Positions 17,776 to 26,870 of a stretch of 64,000 bases of DNA are shown here, in pieces. The translations under genes and the position numbers were made by a program. How positions within the stretch are numbered: the first letter of the stretch is position 1; every line of letters starts with the position of its first letter. Where the stretch lies: assembly GCA_965249615.1 (NCBI GenBank), contig CBDFMI010000003.1:1-64000 (forward strand), read 5' to 3'. The notes beneath the pieces are model-generated. The model made no database searches, was not told the origin of the DNA, and saw nothing but the letters and a program-made list of their open reading frames with translations. The DNA comes from G963555815 sp965249615 [NCBI: bacterium]. Lineage in GTDB: Bacteria; UBA8248; JACPRG01.

Positions 17776-18674
17776 GTGAGCGATCTCCCCGAAAAGGGCA
17801 ACTTCGACGAAGGCCTGGGGGCGTATCTTCGCCGCCACCGGGAGGGAAGCGGCATCAGCCTGGAGCTTCTCTCGGCCATCACCAAGATCAAAGTTAAAAA
17901 CCTCGAGGCCATGGAGGAGGGCCATTTCGCCGGCCTTCCCTCAGAGCCCATTCTTCGGGGTTTCCTTCGGTCCTATGCCGCTGAGGTGGGCCTGGATGTT
18001 TCAGAAGTCCTTCGCCGTTATGAGTCGATCCCAGGACGTCCAGCGACCGCGCTCGCCCTTCCGGAGTGGAGCGATCGGACCAAGGCTTCACCGAGTCCCC
18101 GTCGGCGCAGAATTGTCCTGGGCCTCTGGTCCCTTTTGGCCGCAGGCGTGCTCTCCCTCCTCATTACGGGTGGTTGGCAAAAGATGATGGGGGCCATCAC
18201 CCCGTCCCCGATACAGGAGACCGCTGCCCCTGGAGAGGTGAAAGGGCCAGCCGTTGAGGGGAATGAAGACAGCGGGCCTCGAGCCGTCCCAGAGGGGACC
18301 GTGTCACCGGTGGCGCCTGAAGAGGAATCGGCGTCTGTGGTCCAGGATTCTCTGAGCGCCTCGGCCGCCGGGGAGTCAGAGAATGGGGCTTCGGAGGCAC
18401 GCCTTGAAGTTTCGGTCGGAGAGAACCAACTTACCCTCACGGTCATTGCCGTAGAGGACACATGGCTTAGGGTAGTTGTGGATGGTGTGGAGCAAGATGA
18501 GGTCCTCCTTCCTAAAGGTCTCCGCGGAACTGGAAAGGGCGAGAGGAGTTTGCCCTTACCGTCGGCAATACGGCTGGAACCCGTGTGGAGCTCAACGGCC
18601 TTGCCATCAAGCTTCCTCAGACCGACAGCAACGTCGTCCGCGATTTCCTCGTCAGCAAAAAAGACCTCCCCTAG
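17776..18674 (+). pseudogene. rodZ: RodZ-like cytoskeletal membrane protein, frameshifted
   Basis: The N-terminus has a RodZ helix-turn-helix (GLGAYLRRHREGSGISLELL ... IKVKNLEAMEEG), one membrane helix at about residues 115-133, and a disordered Pro/Glu/Ser linker. The C-terminal DUF4115 domain begins in frame (LTLTVIAVEDTWLRVVVDG) but near base 18510 it continues in the -1 frame as NWKGREEFALTVGNTAG and stops at 18672-18674. One missing base after AAAGG would restore a full protein. Left uncorrected, the frame runs on into aroE and makes a false fusion. RodZ links MreB to the membrane in rod-shaped cells. Confidence 0.8.
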
Positions 18675-18681
18675 CCCTTTC

Positions 18682-19557
18682 ATGTCTCCCCTGACCCTCG
18701 GGATCTTTGGCTATCCCCTTGCACATTCCCTCTCGCCTCTCATGTACGAGACGGCCATCGAACATCTTCATCTCTCCTTCCGTTTCCAGCTCTACGAGGT
18801 CCGCCCCGAGGACCTCCCCGCCGCCGTTCAGGAAATTCGCGCCCCTGGGGTCCACGGCGTCTGCGTCACCATCCCGCACAAGGAGACCATCGCCCCGCTC
18901 CTGGATGGCCTCAGTGAGGAGGCACAGCGAGTGGGGGCCGTCAACCTGGTCCATCGAGATGGAGACCGGCTTCTGGGTCACAATACGGATGGGATCGGCT
19001 TTCTCCGCTCTCTTCGGGAAGAGGGGCGACTTGACCCCCGTGACCGCCGGGTCCTGATCTTGGGGGCGGGGGGGGCGGCTCGGGCGGTGGCCTCACAGCT
19101 CTCCCAAGAGCGGGTCCTGTCCCTCACCATTGCCAACCGGACCCTCGCCCGGGCAGAGACCCTCGCCGCTCGGGTGGAGGAATTTTCGGCAGGTGTGAAG
19201 GTCCAGGCGGTTTCCCTGGGAGGCCCAGAGGTGGCCCAGGCGGCCGAAGAGGCGGATCTCATCGTCAACACGACCTCCCTCGGCCTCGCGCATTCGAAAG
19301 GCGGCGATGACGCACTGCCCCTTTCTCCCCAGCACATCCGTCCGACTCAAGTCGTGATGGACCTTGTGTACAATCCTCTGGAGACCCCTCTTCTGAGATT
19401 GGCGGGGGAACGGGGGGCCAGGACGCTCGGTGGACTGGGGATGTTGATCTATCAAGGAGCCGAGAATTTCAGGGTCTGGACTGCTTCTGAACTTCCGGTA
19501 GAGCTGGTTCGCCCGCGGATGGAAGTGGCCCTGAAAGAAGCCGCCCATGGGGCTTGA
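18682..19557 (+). CDS. aroE: Shikimate dehydrogenase
   Basis: A 291-residue AroE from the ATG at 18682, eight bases after the real rodZ stop. It reduces 3-dehydroshikimate with NADPH. Motifs are GYPLAHSLSPLMYETA, GVCVTIPHKE with the catalytic lysine, NTDGIGF, the nucleotide loop LGAGGAARAV and GGLGMLIYQGA. The long frame that joins it to rodZ is an artefact of the rodZ frameshift. It is followed by mfd in a TTGA overlap. Confidence 0.93.
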   Translation: MSPLTLGIFGYPLAHSLSPLMYETAIEHLHLSFRFQLYEVRPEDLPAAVQEIRAPGVHGVCVTIPHKETIAPLLDGLSEEAQRVGAVNLVHRDGDRLLGHNTDGIGFLRSLREEGRLDPRDRRVLILGAGGAARAVASQLSQERVLSLTIANRTLARAETLAARVEEFSAGVKVQAVSLGGPEVAQAAEEADLIVNTTSLGLAHSKGGDDALPLSPQHIRPTQVVMDLVYNPLETPLLRLAGERGARTLGGLGMLIYQGAENFRVWTASELPVELVRPRMEVALKEAAHGA

Positions 19558-22500
19558 GCGCCTTGGCTGAACCCGCTCTTTGCACGCGAGGGGACTGGAC
19601 GCGGATCTCGGACCAGGCGAAGCGCGTTCGTGTAGTGGGCCTCTCCCGGCCGGCACGGGCCTGTTATCTGATGGCCCTCCTCCAGGATTCCCGGCGCCCC
19701 CTCTTGGTGGTCACCCCCTCTGACGCCGCCTGCCACAGCCTCTATCAAGACCTCCTCTTCTTTGCCGGGACCTGCGAGACGAACTCGGCTGGAGAAGGGC
19801 CGCCAGGCGACACTTTTTGTGTCCACGCCTTCCCTTCGTGGGAGCTCTCGCCTCTTGAACCCCTCTCTCCGAGCCCGGAGGTAGTCGGGCAGCGACTTTC
19901 GGCCCTGGCGGCCTGGGCAAAGGGGGAGGCGGCCGTGACCGTGGCCTCTCTTGCCGCGCTGGCGCAGCGGGTCATCCCGGCCAAAAAATTTCTCGCAGAG
20001 GCATTGACCCTCATTCCGGGCAAGACCCTGGACCGGGATGAACTCCTGCGACGCCTCTCGGAAGGGGGCTATGAGCGAGTCCCCCTGGTGGAGGAGAAGG
20101 GGGAATACGCCGTTCGGGGGGGCATCGTGGACATCTTTTGCCCTCAGGCAGCCCTTCCCGTTCGGGTGGAATTTGACGAGGAGGGGGTCGAATCCCTCCG
20201 TCATTTCAACGTCTCTGAGCAGCGGTCCGTCGGTCAGGCGGGACGGGTGGACATCCTCTCGGCCCGGGAATTCTTCCTGGGGCAAGCCGCTCGCCTTCGA
20301 GGTGCCGATCGGTTGAGGCAGTGGGCCAACCGGCGCGGGGAGACCGACCGGGGCAAATATCTGGCCGACCGCCTCACCGAAGAGGGCCACTTCCCCGGCG
20401 TCGAGAATTTTTTGCCTCTCTTCTTCGACGATCTAGAAGTGCCCCTCGAAGGTTTATCTGGGGAGGCTATTGCGATCCTGGATGAGCCGCATGAGTTTGC
20501 CGAGGCGGAGGCGGTGAGATGGGACGCCCTCGAGGAGACGGCCCGCTCTCCGTCGGTGGAACCGTTGCCTTTTCCCCTGGACGAGTATTCCCTTCCTCCC
20601 GGACGCGTCCTCGAGACCCTTTCTGGTCGGGCCCGGCCCGGGGCTCCCCTTTTTGAGCTTCATGCCCTTGGCGTGACGGCCGAGAAGAAGGGGGGAGGTC
20701 AGCTCATCCGCGTCCTCTCTCAAGCCACGGGGGCCTTTCAGGGACACGTCCCGGACTTCATCCAGCAACTTCAGACCTGGCTGGCAGAGGGTTTTTGGGT
20801 GAGCCTTGTCGCGGCCCATCAGACCCAGGCGCTCAGGTTTCAGCAGATCTTGAAGGAGAACGATTTAGGGGCAGAGGTGATGGAAGGGGGGAGGGGATCC
20901 CTCCTGGACGGAGCTGAAGGGGCTGGCCTCGACATCCGGGTGGGTCGCCTCTCCGAGGGGTTTATCCTCCCTTCCTTTCGGCGAGTCTTCCTGCGAGAGG
21001 AGGAGGTCTTTTACACCCCTGTTCGCAGTCGGCCTCGGTCGGCCCCCAAGAAACAGGCCTTTGAGGCCGGCTTCCGGGATCTCACCCCAGGGGACTATCT
21101 GGTCCACCGGGAGTATGGAATCGGTCTCTACCAAGGGGTGGAGGGTTTCGGTCTGGGAGGACAAGAGGGGGAGTTCCTGCGGGTGGACTACGCCGGCGGG
21201 GACAAACTCTATGTCCCCATGGACCATTTGCACTTGGTCCAGAAATATCTCGGGGCGGGGCAGGGCAGGCCCCGGATGGACCGGCTTGGGGGGATGGCCT
21301 GGCAGCGGTTGAAAGGTCGGGTCAAGGCCTCGGTCAAGTCCATGGCTCAGGGCCTTTTGCGCTTGACGGCAGAGCGCCAGGTGACCCCGGGTTTTGCCTT
21401 TTCCCCCGACGACCACTGGAGTCAGGAGTTCGCCGCCGCCTTCCCTTACGAGGAGACCCCCGACCAGCGTCAGGCCATCCTGGATGTCGTGGAGGATTTG
21501 GAGCGCCCCCGCCCCATGGATCGTCTGATCTGCGGGGACGTGGGCTATGGGAAGACCGAAGTGGCCATGCGCGCAGCCTTCAAGGTGGTATTGGACAAGA
21601 AGCAGGTGGCCATCCTGGTGCCTACGACCGTCCTTGCCCAACAGCACTTTCAGACCCTTCAGGAACGTTTTTCGGCCTATCCCGTCACGGTCGAACTCCT
21701 CTCGCGTTTTCGCTCCGCAAGCGAGCAGGCCGGGGTCCTAAGGGGCCTCGAGGGAGGCTCCGTCGACATCGTCATCGGGACCCACCGTCTCCTTCAAGCC
21801 GATGTCCGATTTCGAGACTTGGGACTCATCGTTGTTGACGAGGAGCAACGGTTTGGGGTCACCCATAAGGAGAAGCTGAAACTCCTTAGAAAGACGGCGG
21901 ACATTCTCACCCTCACGGCGACTCCCATCCCCCGCACCCTTCACATGGGCCTCCTTGGGATCCGAGACCTCAGCGTCATCAATACCCCTCCCGCCGACCG
22001 CTTGGCCATTCGCACCTACGTGACCCCCTTTAGTGATCGCGTTATCCGGGAGGCCCTCACCCGGGAGATGCACCGGGGGGGACAGATATTCTTCGTCCAT
22101 CCCTGGGTGGAGAATATCGGTGCCGTGGCCCGTTACCTCCGCCGTCTTGTCCCTGGCCTCTCACTGGGCATTGCCCACGGCAAGATGCGGGAGCGGCAGC
22201 TCGAGGAGGCGATGATGCGATTTGTGTCGGGAGAGCACCGCGTCCTCCTCTGCACCAGCATCATTGAAAATGGTCTGGACATCCCGACCGCCAACACCAT
22301 CCTCGTCAACCGGGCAGACCGCTACGGTCTCGCCCAGCTCTATCAGCTCCGGGGCCGAGTGGGCCGGGGGAGCCAGCAGGCCTACGCCTATTTCCTCGTC
22401 CCGCCAGGCCGGGTGATGACCCACTCGGCCCGAAGGCGCCTGAAGGCCTCAGAGGAACTGGGTGATCTCGGCTCGGGCTTTCGCCTGGCCGCCCGGGACC

Positions 22501-23072
22501 TGGAGATCCGGGGCGCGGGGAACATCATAGGTCCTGAGCAGTCCGGCCATGTCGCCGCCGTCGGTTTTGACCTCTACTGCCAATTGATGGAAGAGGCCAC
22601 CCAAGAGCTGAGGGGGGTGTCGGCCGAGCCTCGAGGAGAACCGGAGCTGACCCTGGGACTGGTGGGGAGTCTGCCGGAAGCGTATGTGCCCCCCACAAAC
22701 CAGCGTCTTGAGCTCTACCGGGAGGTGGCTCGAACCCGGACCACAGGAGAGCTGGCGGAGCTCAGGCGTGCCCTGGCCGACCGTTTTGGGCCGCTTCCGC
22801 CCGAGGCCGAAATCCTCTTTCAGGTTGCCGAGATACGAATCTTGGCCTCTCGCTGCCGCGTCGAGCGTGTGAAGGTGGAGGGGGAACAGGTCACCTTCGT
22901 GGCGGCTCCAGGGGAGTACAATCTCACCCGTGAGTTCCTGGCTTTTCCCGGTCTTCAGTTCGTCGATGAGCGGACCTTTCGGCTCCCCGTCGGCGAGACC
23001 CCAGAGGACCGCTTTTCAACGCTGAAGGGGGCGTTGATCGCCTTTGAAGGTTGTGTTAACGTGGGAACCTGA
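19554..23072 (+). CDS. mfd: Transcription-repair coupling factor
   Basis: An 1172-residue Mfd of usual length. It has a UvrB-like N-terminal region, the RNA-polymerase interaction domain (GDYLVHREYGIGLYQGVEGF, about residue 515), a RecG-like translocase with P-loop GDVGYGKTEVA near residue 661 and DEEQRFGV near 761, and a C-terminal TRCF domain (LRRALADRFGPLP). It removes stalled RNA polymerase and recruits UvrA. The TTG start overlaps the aroE stop; TTG 19563 is an alternative. Confidence 0.95.
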   Translation: MSALAEPALCTRGDWTRISDQAKRVRVVGLSRPARACYLMALLQDSRRPLLVVTPSDAACHSLYQDLLFFAGTCETNSAGEGPPGDTFCVHAFPSWELSPLEPLSPSPEVVGQRLSALAAWAKGEAAVTVASLAALAQRVIPAKKFLAEALTLIPGKTLDRDELLRRLSEGGYERVPLVEEKGEYAVRGGIVDIFCPQAALPVRVEFDEEGVESLRHFNVSEQRSVGQAGRVDILSAREFFLGQAARLRGADRLRQWANRRGETDRGKYLADRLTEEGHFPGVENFLPLFFDDLEVPLEGLSGEAIAILDEPHEFAEAEAVRWDALEETARSPSVEPLPFPLDEYSLPPGRVLETLSGRARPGAPLFELHALGVTAEKKGGGQLIRVLSQATGAFQGHVPDFIQQLQTWLAEGFWVSLVAAHQTQALRFQQILKENDLGAEVMEGGRGSLLDGAEGAGLDIRVGRLSEGFILPSFRRVFLREEEVFYTPVRSRPRSAPKKQAFEAGFRDLTPGDYLVHREYGIGLYQGVEGFGLGGQEGEFLRVDYAGGDKLYVPMDHLHLVQKYLGAGQGRPRMDRLGGMAWQRLKGRVKASVKSMAQGLLRLTAERQVTPGFAFSPDDHWSQEFAAAFPYEETPDQRQAILDVVEDLERPRPMDRLICGDVGYGKTEVAMRAAFKVVLDKKQVAILVPTTVLAQQHFQTLQERFSAYPVTVELLSRFRSASEQAGVLRGLEGGSVDIVIGTHRLLQADVRFRDLGLIVVDEEQRFGVTHKEKLKLLRKTADILTLTATPIPRTLHMGLLGIRDLSVINTPPADRLAIRTYVTPFSDRVIREALTREMHRGGQIFFVHPWVENIGAVARYLRRLVPGLSLGIAHGKMRERQLEEAMMRFVSGEHRVLLCTSIIENGLDIPTANTILVNRADRYGLAQLYQLRGRVGRGSQQAYAYFLVPPGRVMTHSARRRLKASEELGDLGSGFRLAARDLEIRGAGNIIGPEQSGHVAAVGFDLYCQLMEEATQELRGVSAEPRGEPELTLGLVGSLPEAYVPPTNQRLELYREVARTRTTGELAELRRALADRFGPLPPEAEILFQVAEIRILASRCRVERVKVEGEQVTFVAAPGEYNLTREFLAFPGLQFVDERTFRLPVGETPEDRFSTLKGALIAFEGCVNVGT

Positions 23073-23106
23073 GGTGGCGTTTGGGGCCATGCTGAGGAGG
23101 CTTGTG

Positions 23107-24078
23107 ATGGGGCGGTCCCGCCTAAAAATTTGGCCGGTTATTCTCCTGGTGCTCGCACTGGGTGGGCACGCGAACGCCATCGTCATCGACCGGATTGTGG
23201 CCGTCGTCAACAAGGAGATCATCACCCTCAGCGACGTCCAGGAGGTCGCCGGCGATGAGCTTCGCGGCCTTCAGGGAAAGTTTGAGGGCGAAGAACTTGA
23301 CGGGGAGATGGAGGCTGCACAACGAAGATATCTCGACCAGCTCATCATTCGCTCCCTTCAACTCCAACGGGCTCAAGAGCTCAACATGGAAGTGACGGAG
23401 CGCGATATTGAGCTGGCCGTTGAGGATGTGAAGCAGGAGAACAACTTGACCCAGTCAACCCTGGAGACCCTCCTGGCGCGTGAGGGAATTACCTTTGATG
23501 CCTATCGCCAAAGGATCACGGAGGAGATCATGATCCGGAGGGTGATCAATTTCGAGGTCCAGGCTCGGATCGAAGTTTCGTCGGAGGAGATTGAAGACTA
23601 CTACCAAGCCAACGCCGCCGATTTCCTGCCCCCTGAGCAGCTTCGGGCAAGTCACATCCTGGTGGTGGCCCCGCAAAATGGGGATGGGGTTGAGGCTCTT
23701 GAGGCCGAGGCTCGGGCCGAAGTGCTCCTTGAGCGAGCCAAATCTGGAGAGGATTTCGCAGAGCTCGCCCGGCTTCACTCTGAGGACGCCTCCGGGGCTC
23801 CGGGAGGGGATCTTGGCCTGATCCGACGCGGGGAGATTCTCCCAGACATCGAGGCAGTCCTTTTCTCACTGCAGCAGGGTGAGATCGGCCCCCTGGTGCG
23901 GACATCCGCAGGCTATCACATTATCAAACTGACCGAGAAGACCTCGCAAGAAGCCCCTCCCTTCGAGCAGGTGTCTGATAGGATTCGAAACCATGTCTAC
24001 ACGGAAAAGCTTAACGTGCGCTACGAGCGCTGGCTGGAGGAACTGAAGAAGAAGGCCTACATCGAGGTGTCTATGTGA
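23107..24078 (+). CDS. surA: SurA-like periplasmic chaperone / peptidyl-prolyl isomerase
   Basis: The ATG at 23107 (323 residues) follows GAGGAGG and starts a clear signal peptide (IWPVILLVLALGGHANA); the longer frame from 23044 lies inside mfd. After it come a SurA N-terminal domain (IVAVVNKEIITLSDVQ) and one parvulin domain (LRASHILVV to SAGYHIIKL). E. coli SurA has two parvulin domains, so this is a one-domain form that could equally be a general PpiC foldase. It should act in outer membrane protein folding. Confidence 0.85.
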   Translation: MGRSRLKIWPVILLVLALGGHANAIVIDRIVAVVNKEIITLSDVQEVAGDELRGLQGKFEGEELDGEMEAAQRRYLDQLIIRSLQLQRAQELNMEVTERDIELAVEDVKQENNLTQSTLETLLAREGITFDAYRQRITEEIMIRRVINFEVQARIEVSSEEIEDYYQANAADFLPPEQLRASHILVVAPQNGDGVEALEAEARAEVLLERAKSGEDFAELARLHSEDASGAPGGDLGLIRRGEILPDIEAVLFSLQQGEIGPLVRTSAGYHIIKLTEKTSQEAPPFEQVSDRIRNHVYTEKLNVRYERWLEELKKKAYIEVSM

Positions 24079-24085
24079 GGCCTTC

Positions 24086-24346
24086 ATGCGCCTGGACGCC
24101 TATCTGAAGACGGCGGGGCTCGTTAAGCGGCGAAGCTTGGCGAGAGAGTTTTGCGAGGCGGGGGCCATTCGGGTGAATGGCCGCTTGGCCAAGGCGGGCA
24201 AAGATCTTCGGCTGGGAGACAAGGTCACCGTGGAGACGTGGGGGCGATACCTCCTCTTGGAGGTCACCTCGCTTCCCTTGGAATCATCGCCAAAGGGAAG
24301 AAAGGTGGAGTATCGTGTCCTCAAGGAGCGGCGCAAGGAGGGTTGA
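24086..24346 (+). CDS. S4-domain RNA-binding protein (RqcP/Hsp15-like)
   Basis: An 86-residue protein that is almost only an S4 domain: MRLDAYLKTAGLVKRRSLA, then GAIRVNGRLAKAGKDLRLGD. Small S4 proteins of this type (RqcP, Hsp15/HslR) bind 50S subunits that carry stalled peptidyl-tRNA and help rescue them. No RqcH is present nearby. It follows the SurA-like gene after 7 bases. Confidence 0.8.
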   Translation: MRLDAYLKTAGLVKRRSLAREFCEAGAIRVNGRLAKAGKDLRLGDKVTVETWGRYLLLEVTSLPLESSPKGRKVEYRVLKERRKEG

Positions 24347-24421
24347 GACCGGGCAGTCCTGAAGGGCGCGGCTGAACGCTTGGATGGGCTGAGGGATCGC
24401 GGCTCCCGAGAGGCCACCGGA

Positions 24422-24464
24422 AGGGGAAATCCCCTCGCGCGATAAGCGGTGAGGGGTTTTTTTT
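24422..24464 (+). terminator. Attenuator-like hairpin pair in the pyrB leader
   Basis: A strong intrinsic terminator is formed by bases 24431-24440 pairing with 24446-24456 (one bulge, loop GATAA) followed by eight T residues at 24457-24464. A competing hairpin, AGGGG at 24422-24426 with CCCCT at 24431-24435, uses the same C-rich arm, so the two cannot coexist. Only 32 bases separate the T-run from the pyrB ATG, too few for an independent promoter, so this terminator probably attenuates pyrB. It may also simply end the upstream operon. Confidence 0.6.
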
Positions 24465-24496
24465 GAGCGTCAGTGGGTGAATCAAGAAGTGGAACG

Positions 24497-25954
24497 ATGA
24501 GCCTTCAAAGTCGAGACCTCATCCGGATAGACGATCTCACCAACGCTGAGATCGAGACCGTCCTCGCGGTCGCCACGGAGATGGAGGAGGGGATCCGGGA
24601 CCAGGCCCACCGGTGTCCCGGCGCCATCCTGGCCACACTCTTCTTCGAGCCCAGCACGCGGACGCGTCTGTCCTTCGAGGCGGCCATCTGCCGCCTGGGG
24701 GGGAAGATCATCAGTGTGGCGGAGATGAGGACCACCTCTCTTGCCAAGGGGGAAAGCCTGGCCGATACGGCGCGCGTCGTGGGCCACTACGCCGACGTCG
24801 TCGTCGTTCGCCATCCATGGGAAGGCTCCGCCCGGCTGATGGCGGATTTCTCCGACGCCCCCGTGATTAACGGGGGAGACGGCGGTCACGAGCATCCCAC
24901 CCAGACTCTTTGCGACCTCTACACCTTGAGGCGGGAGAAGGGTCGGCTGACCGGCCTGAACGTCGCCCTTTGTGGTGACCTTCTCCATGGCCGGACCATC
25001 CATTCCCTCGCCTACGCCCTGGCCCGCTTTGGGGCCAACATCCTCTGCCTGCCGGGGAAGGGATTGGGGCTCCCAGACGATGTGAAACAAAAACTCCAGG
25101 TGGACTATAGGTGTCGCCCCGAGATCCCCCGATTTGGTCAGGCCCGTCAGGGCGGAGATGTCCGCTCGGTCCTCTCCGGTTCCGACGTGGTGGTCCTGAC
25201 CCCTAGCCGCCCTCACCAGCTTTCTCTCTTTACAAAGGTGGAAGAGAGCATCCCTGAGATCGCATCCCGCATAGATGCCCTCTACGTGACTCGCGCACAG
25301 AAGGAGCGTTTCGAGACCTCTCCTGACGCGAAAGGAACCGAGGAGGAGGCCAGGCAGGACTATCCCATCGTGGACAAGGCCTTCCTGCAAGAGAAACACT
25401 TCAAGGACACCCTGGTTCTTCACCCCCTTCCGCGGGTGGACGAGCTCTCTAGTGAGATCGACTCCGACCCGAGGAGCCGCTACTTTGAACAGGCCGCCCG
25501 GGGAGTCCCCGTTCGAATGGCCCTGCTCTCCCTCCTCCTGGGAGCGCATCCCGGGCCGAAGGCGATAGCGGCTGAAAGCCACGCGGTTTCTCCGGGCGCG
25601 GGAGACAAGTCCCTGATCTACCGCAGCCCCATCGGCGTTCGATGCGAGAACGACCAGTGTGTCTCCGTCCGCGAGAGCTCGCACGTCGTCCCTGAGTTCT
25701 GGGTCCTGGAGGGGGCCCGACCCTCGCGAAAGGGGAAACCCACGGGAGACGCTTCCCCTCGGCTGCAGTGCGTCTATTGTGATACGGACATCCAGCCGGC
25801 CTATGTGGGCCACCTGAAGAGCCGCCGCTACCGACCAGTGGATGGGTCCCTCTCTTTGGAGAGCGGGAAGTGGGTCTTCTTCTCTTCTCGAGAAGAGGCC
25901 GAGGCTCAGGGGTTCAAGCCAGCCGGGCGGGCCGGCAAAATCGAATCGGACTGA
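24497..25954 (+). CDS. pyrB: Aspartate carbamoyltransferase fused to a PyrI-type zinc ribbon
   Basis: Residues 1 to about 345 are a complete ATCase catalytic chain: FFEPSTRTRLSFE, HPTQTLCDLY, VLHPLPRVDEL. It forms carbamoyl aspartate in pyrimidine synthesis. The C-terminal 140 residues are unusual: C383-x4-C388 and C425-x2-C428 match the cysteine spacing of the zinc domain of the regulatory chain PyrI, but PyrI's allosteric nucleotide-binding domain is missing. The last 45 residues (SRRYRPVDG ... VFFSSREEAEAQGFKP) resemble an Ada-type module that lost its cysteines. ATG 24497 chosen over GTG 24473 by homology. Confidence 0.88.
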   Translation: MSLQSRDLIRIDDLTNAEIETVLAVATEMEEGIRDQAHRCPGAILATLFFEPSTRTRLSFEAAICRLGGKIISVAEMRTTSLAKGESLADTARVVGHYADVVVVRHPWEGSARLMADFSDAPVINGGDGGHEHPTQTLCDLYTLRREKGRLTGLNVALCGDLLHGRTIHSLAYALARFGANILCLPGKGLGLPDDVKQKLQVDYRCRPEIPRFGQARQGGDVRSVLSGSDVVVLTPSRPHQLSLFTKVEESIPEIASRIDALYVTRAQKERFETSPDAKGTEEEARQDYPIVDKAFLQEKHFKDTLVLHPLPRVDELSSEIDSDPRSRYFEQAARGVPVRMALLSLLLGAHPGPKAIAAESHAVSPGAGDKSLIYRSPIGVRCENDQCVSVRESSHVVPEFWVLEGARPSRKGKPTGDASPRLQCVYCDTDIQPAYVGHLKSRRYRPVDGSLSLESGKWVFFSSREEAEAQGFKPAGRAGKIESD

Positions 25955-25958
25955 CGAG

Positions 25959-26870
25959 ATGCAACAGGGACCTTTTCGAAGGTTCCTCTGGCCTCGAATC
26001 CAAACGCGACCCCCCCTCTTTTTGTCTCTTCGCCTCGTGTTCGCCCTGCTGGCCCTCCCGCTGGTGGGCGTGGGGCACGTCCCCCTTCTTCGTGTCCACT
26101 TCCTGGACGCGGGGCGAGGCGACTGCATCCTCCTTGAGCCCGCTCAGGGCCGGCCTGTGCTCCTCGATGGCTGCCATCCGGAGCGCTGGCAAGAAGTCCG
26201 GGCTTATCTGATGAAGGTCGGGGTGAAGAGGTTGTCCCTCGCCATCGCCACCCACCCCCATCGCGATCATCTTGGGGGGATAGCGAAGACCCTTCTCTTA
26301 TTTCCAGCCGATGAGGTGTGGGAAAATGGGGCGGACGGAGACACTGAAGAGGTGCGCAGAGAGGTGAGGCGGGTGAGGAGTCGCGCGAAGGTCGTCCGAA
26401 GTGGGGAGATCTGGGACCATCCGGCGGGACTCAGGCTTGAGGTCCTCTCCCCGGCAGATCCCCTTTGGGATGACCTCAATGAAGACTCCTTGGTCATCCG
26501 AGCGACTTATGGCGCCGTCCGTTTCCTTTTCACAGGCGACATCGGGAGGGGGAGAAAACAGGCGCTCCTCAAGGGTCTGGCTAGAGATCTGGAGAGCGAC
26601 GTCCTGAAGGTGAGTCACCATGGATTCGGCGGGGATTTTGATGGGGAGTTCCTTCAGGCGGTCATGCCCAAAGTGGCCATCATCACCAACGGGCCGGGGG
26701 ATCACGTGGGGCCTCCTTCCCCAGAGATCCTCGACGCTCTTGGGGAAGAAGGGGCGGCCGTCTGTTGGACGGGCCGGGACGGCACGGTCATTGTCCAGTC
26801 AGACGGAAACACCTTTGAGATTATCGCAGAGCGAAAGAAAGACACTTCTCTGGGTGAGGTTGGGCGGTGA
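25959..26870 (+). CDS. ComEC-type metallo-beta-lactamase-fold hydrolase, membrane-anchored or secreted
   Basis: A 303-residue protein. A hydrophobic N-terminal segment (about residues 22-42) is followed by a metallo-beta-lactamase domain like the C-terminal domain of ComEC: VHFLDAGRGDCILLEP, the metal motif THPHRDHLGG, LFTGDIG and KVSHHG. The ComEC membrane channel is absent. Such stand-alone forms may hydrolyse nucleic acids outside the membrane; the substrate is unknown. The ATG at 25959 lies five bases after the pyrB stop. Confidence 0.8.
   Translation: MQQGPFRRFLWPRIQTRPPLFLSLRLVFALLALPLVGVGHVPLLRVHFLDAGRGDCILLEPAQGRPVLLDGCHPERWQEVRAYLMKVGVKRLSLAIATHPHRDHLGGIAKTLLLFPADEVWENGADGDTEEVRREVRRVRSRAKVVRSGEIWDHPAGLRLEVLSPADPLWDDLNEDSLVIRATYGAVRFLFTGDIGRGRKQALLKGLARDLESDVLKVSHHGFGGDFDGEFLQAVMPKVAIITNGPGDHVGPPSPEILDALGEEGAAVCWTGRDGTVIVQSDGNTFEIIAERKKDTSLGEVGR

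Noticed and set aside
17776-19557. A real RodZ-AroE fusion protein of 593 residues
   Set aside because: The true RodZ C-terminus is in the -1 frame and stops at 18674; aroE has its own ATG at 18682.
24482-26128. 548-codon minus-strand open frame opposite pyrB
   Set aside because: High-GC antisense shadow of a well-supported gene, with no recognisable protein features.
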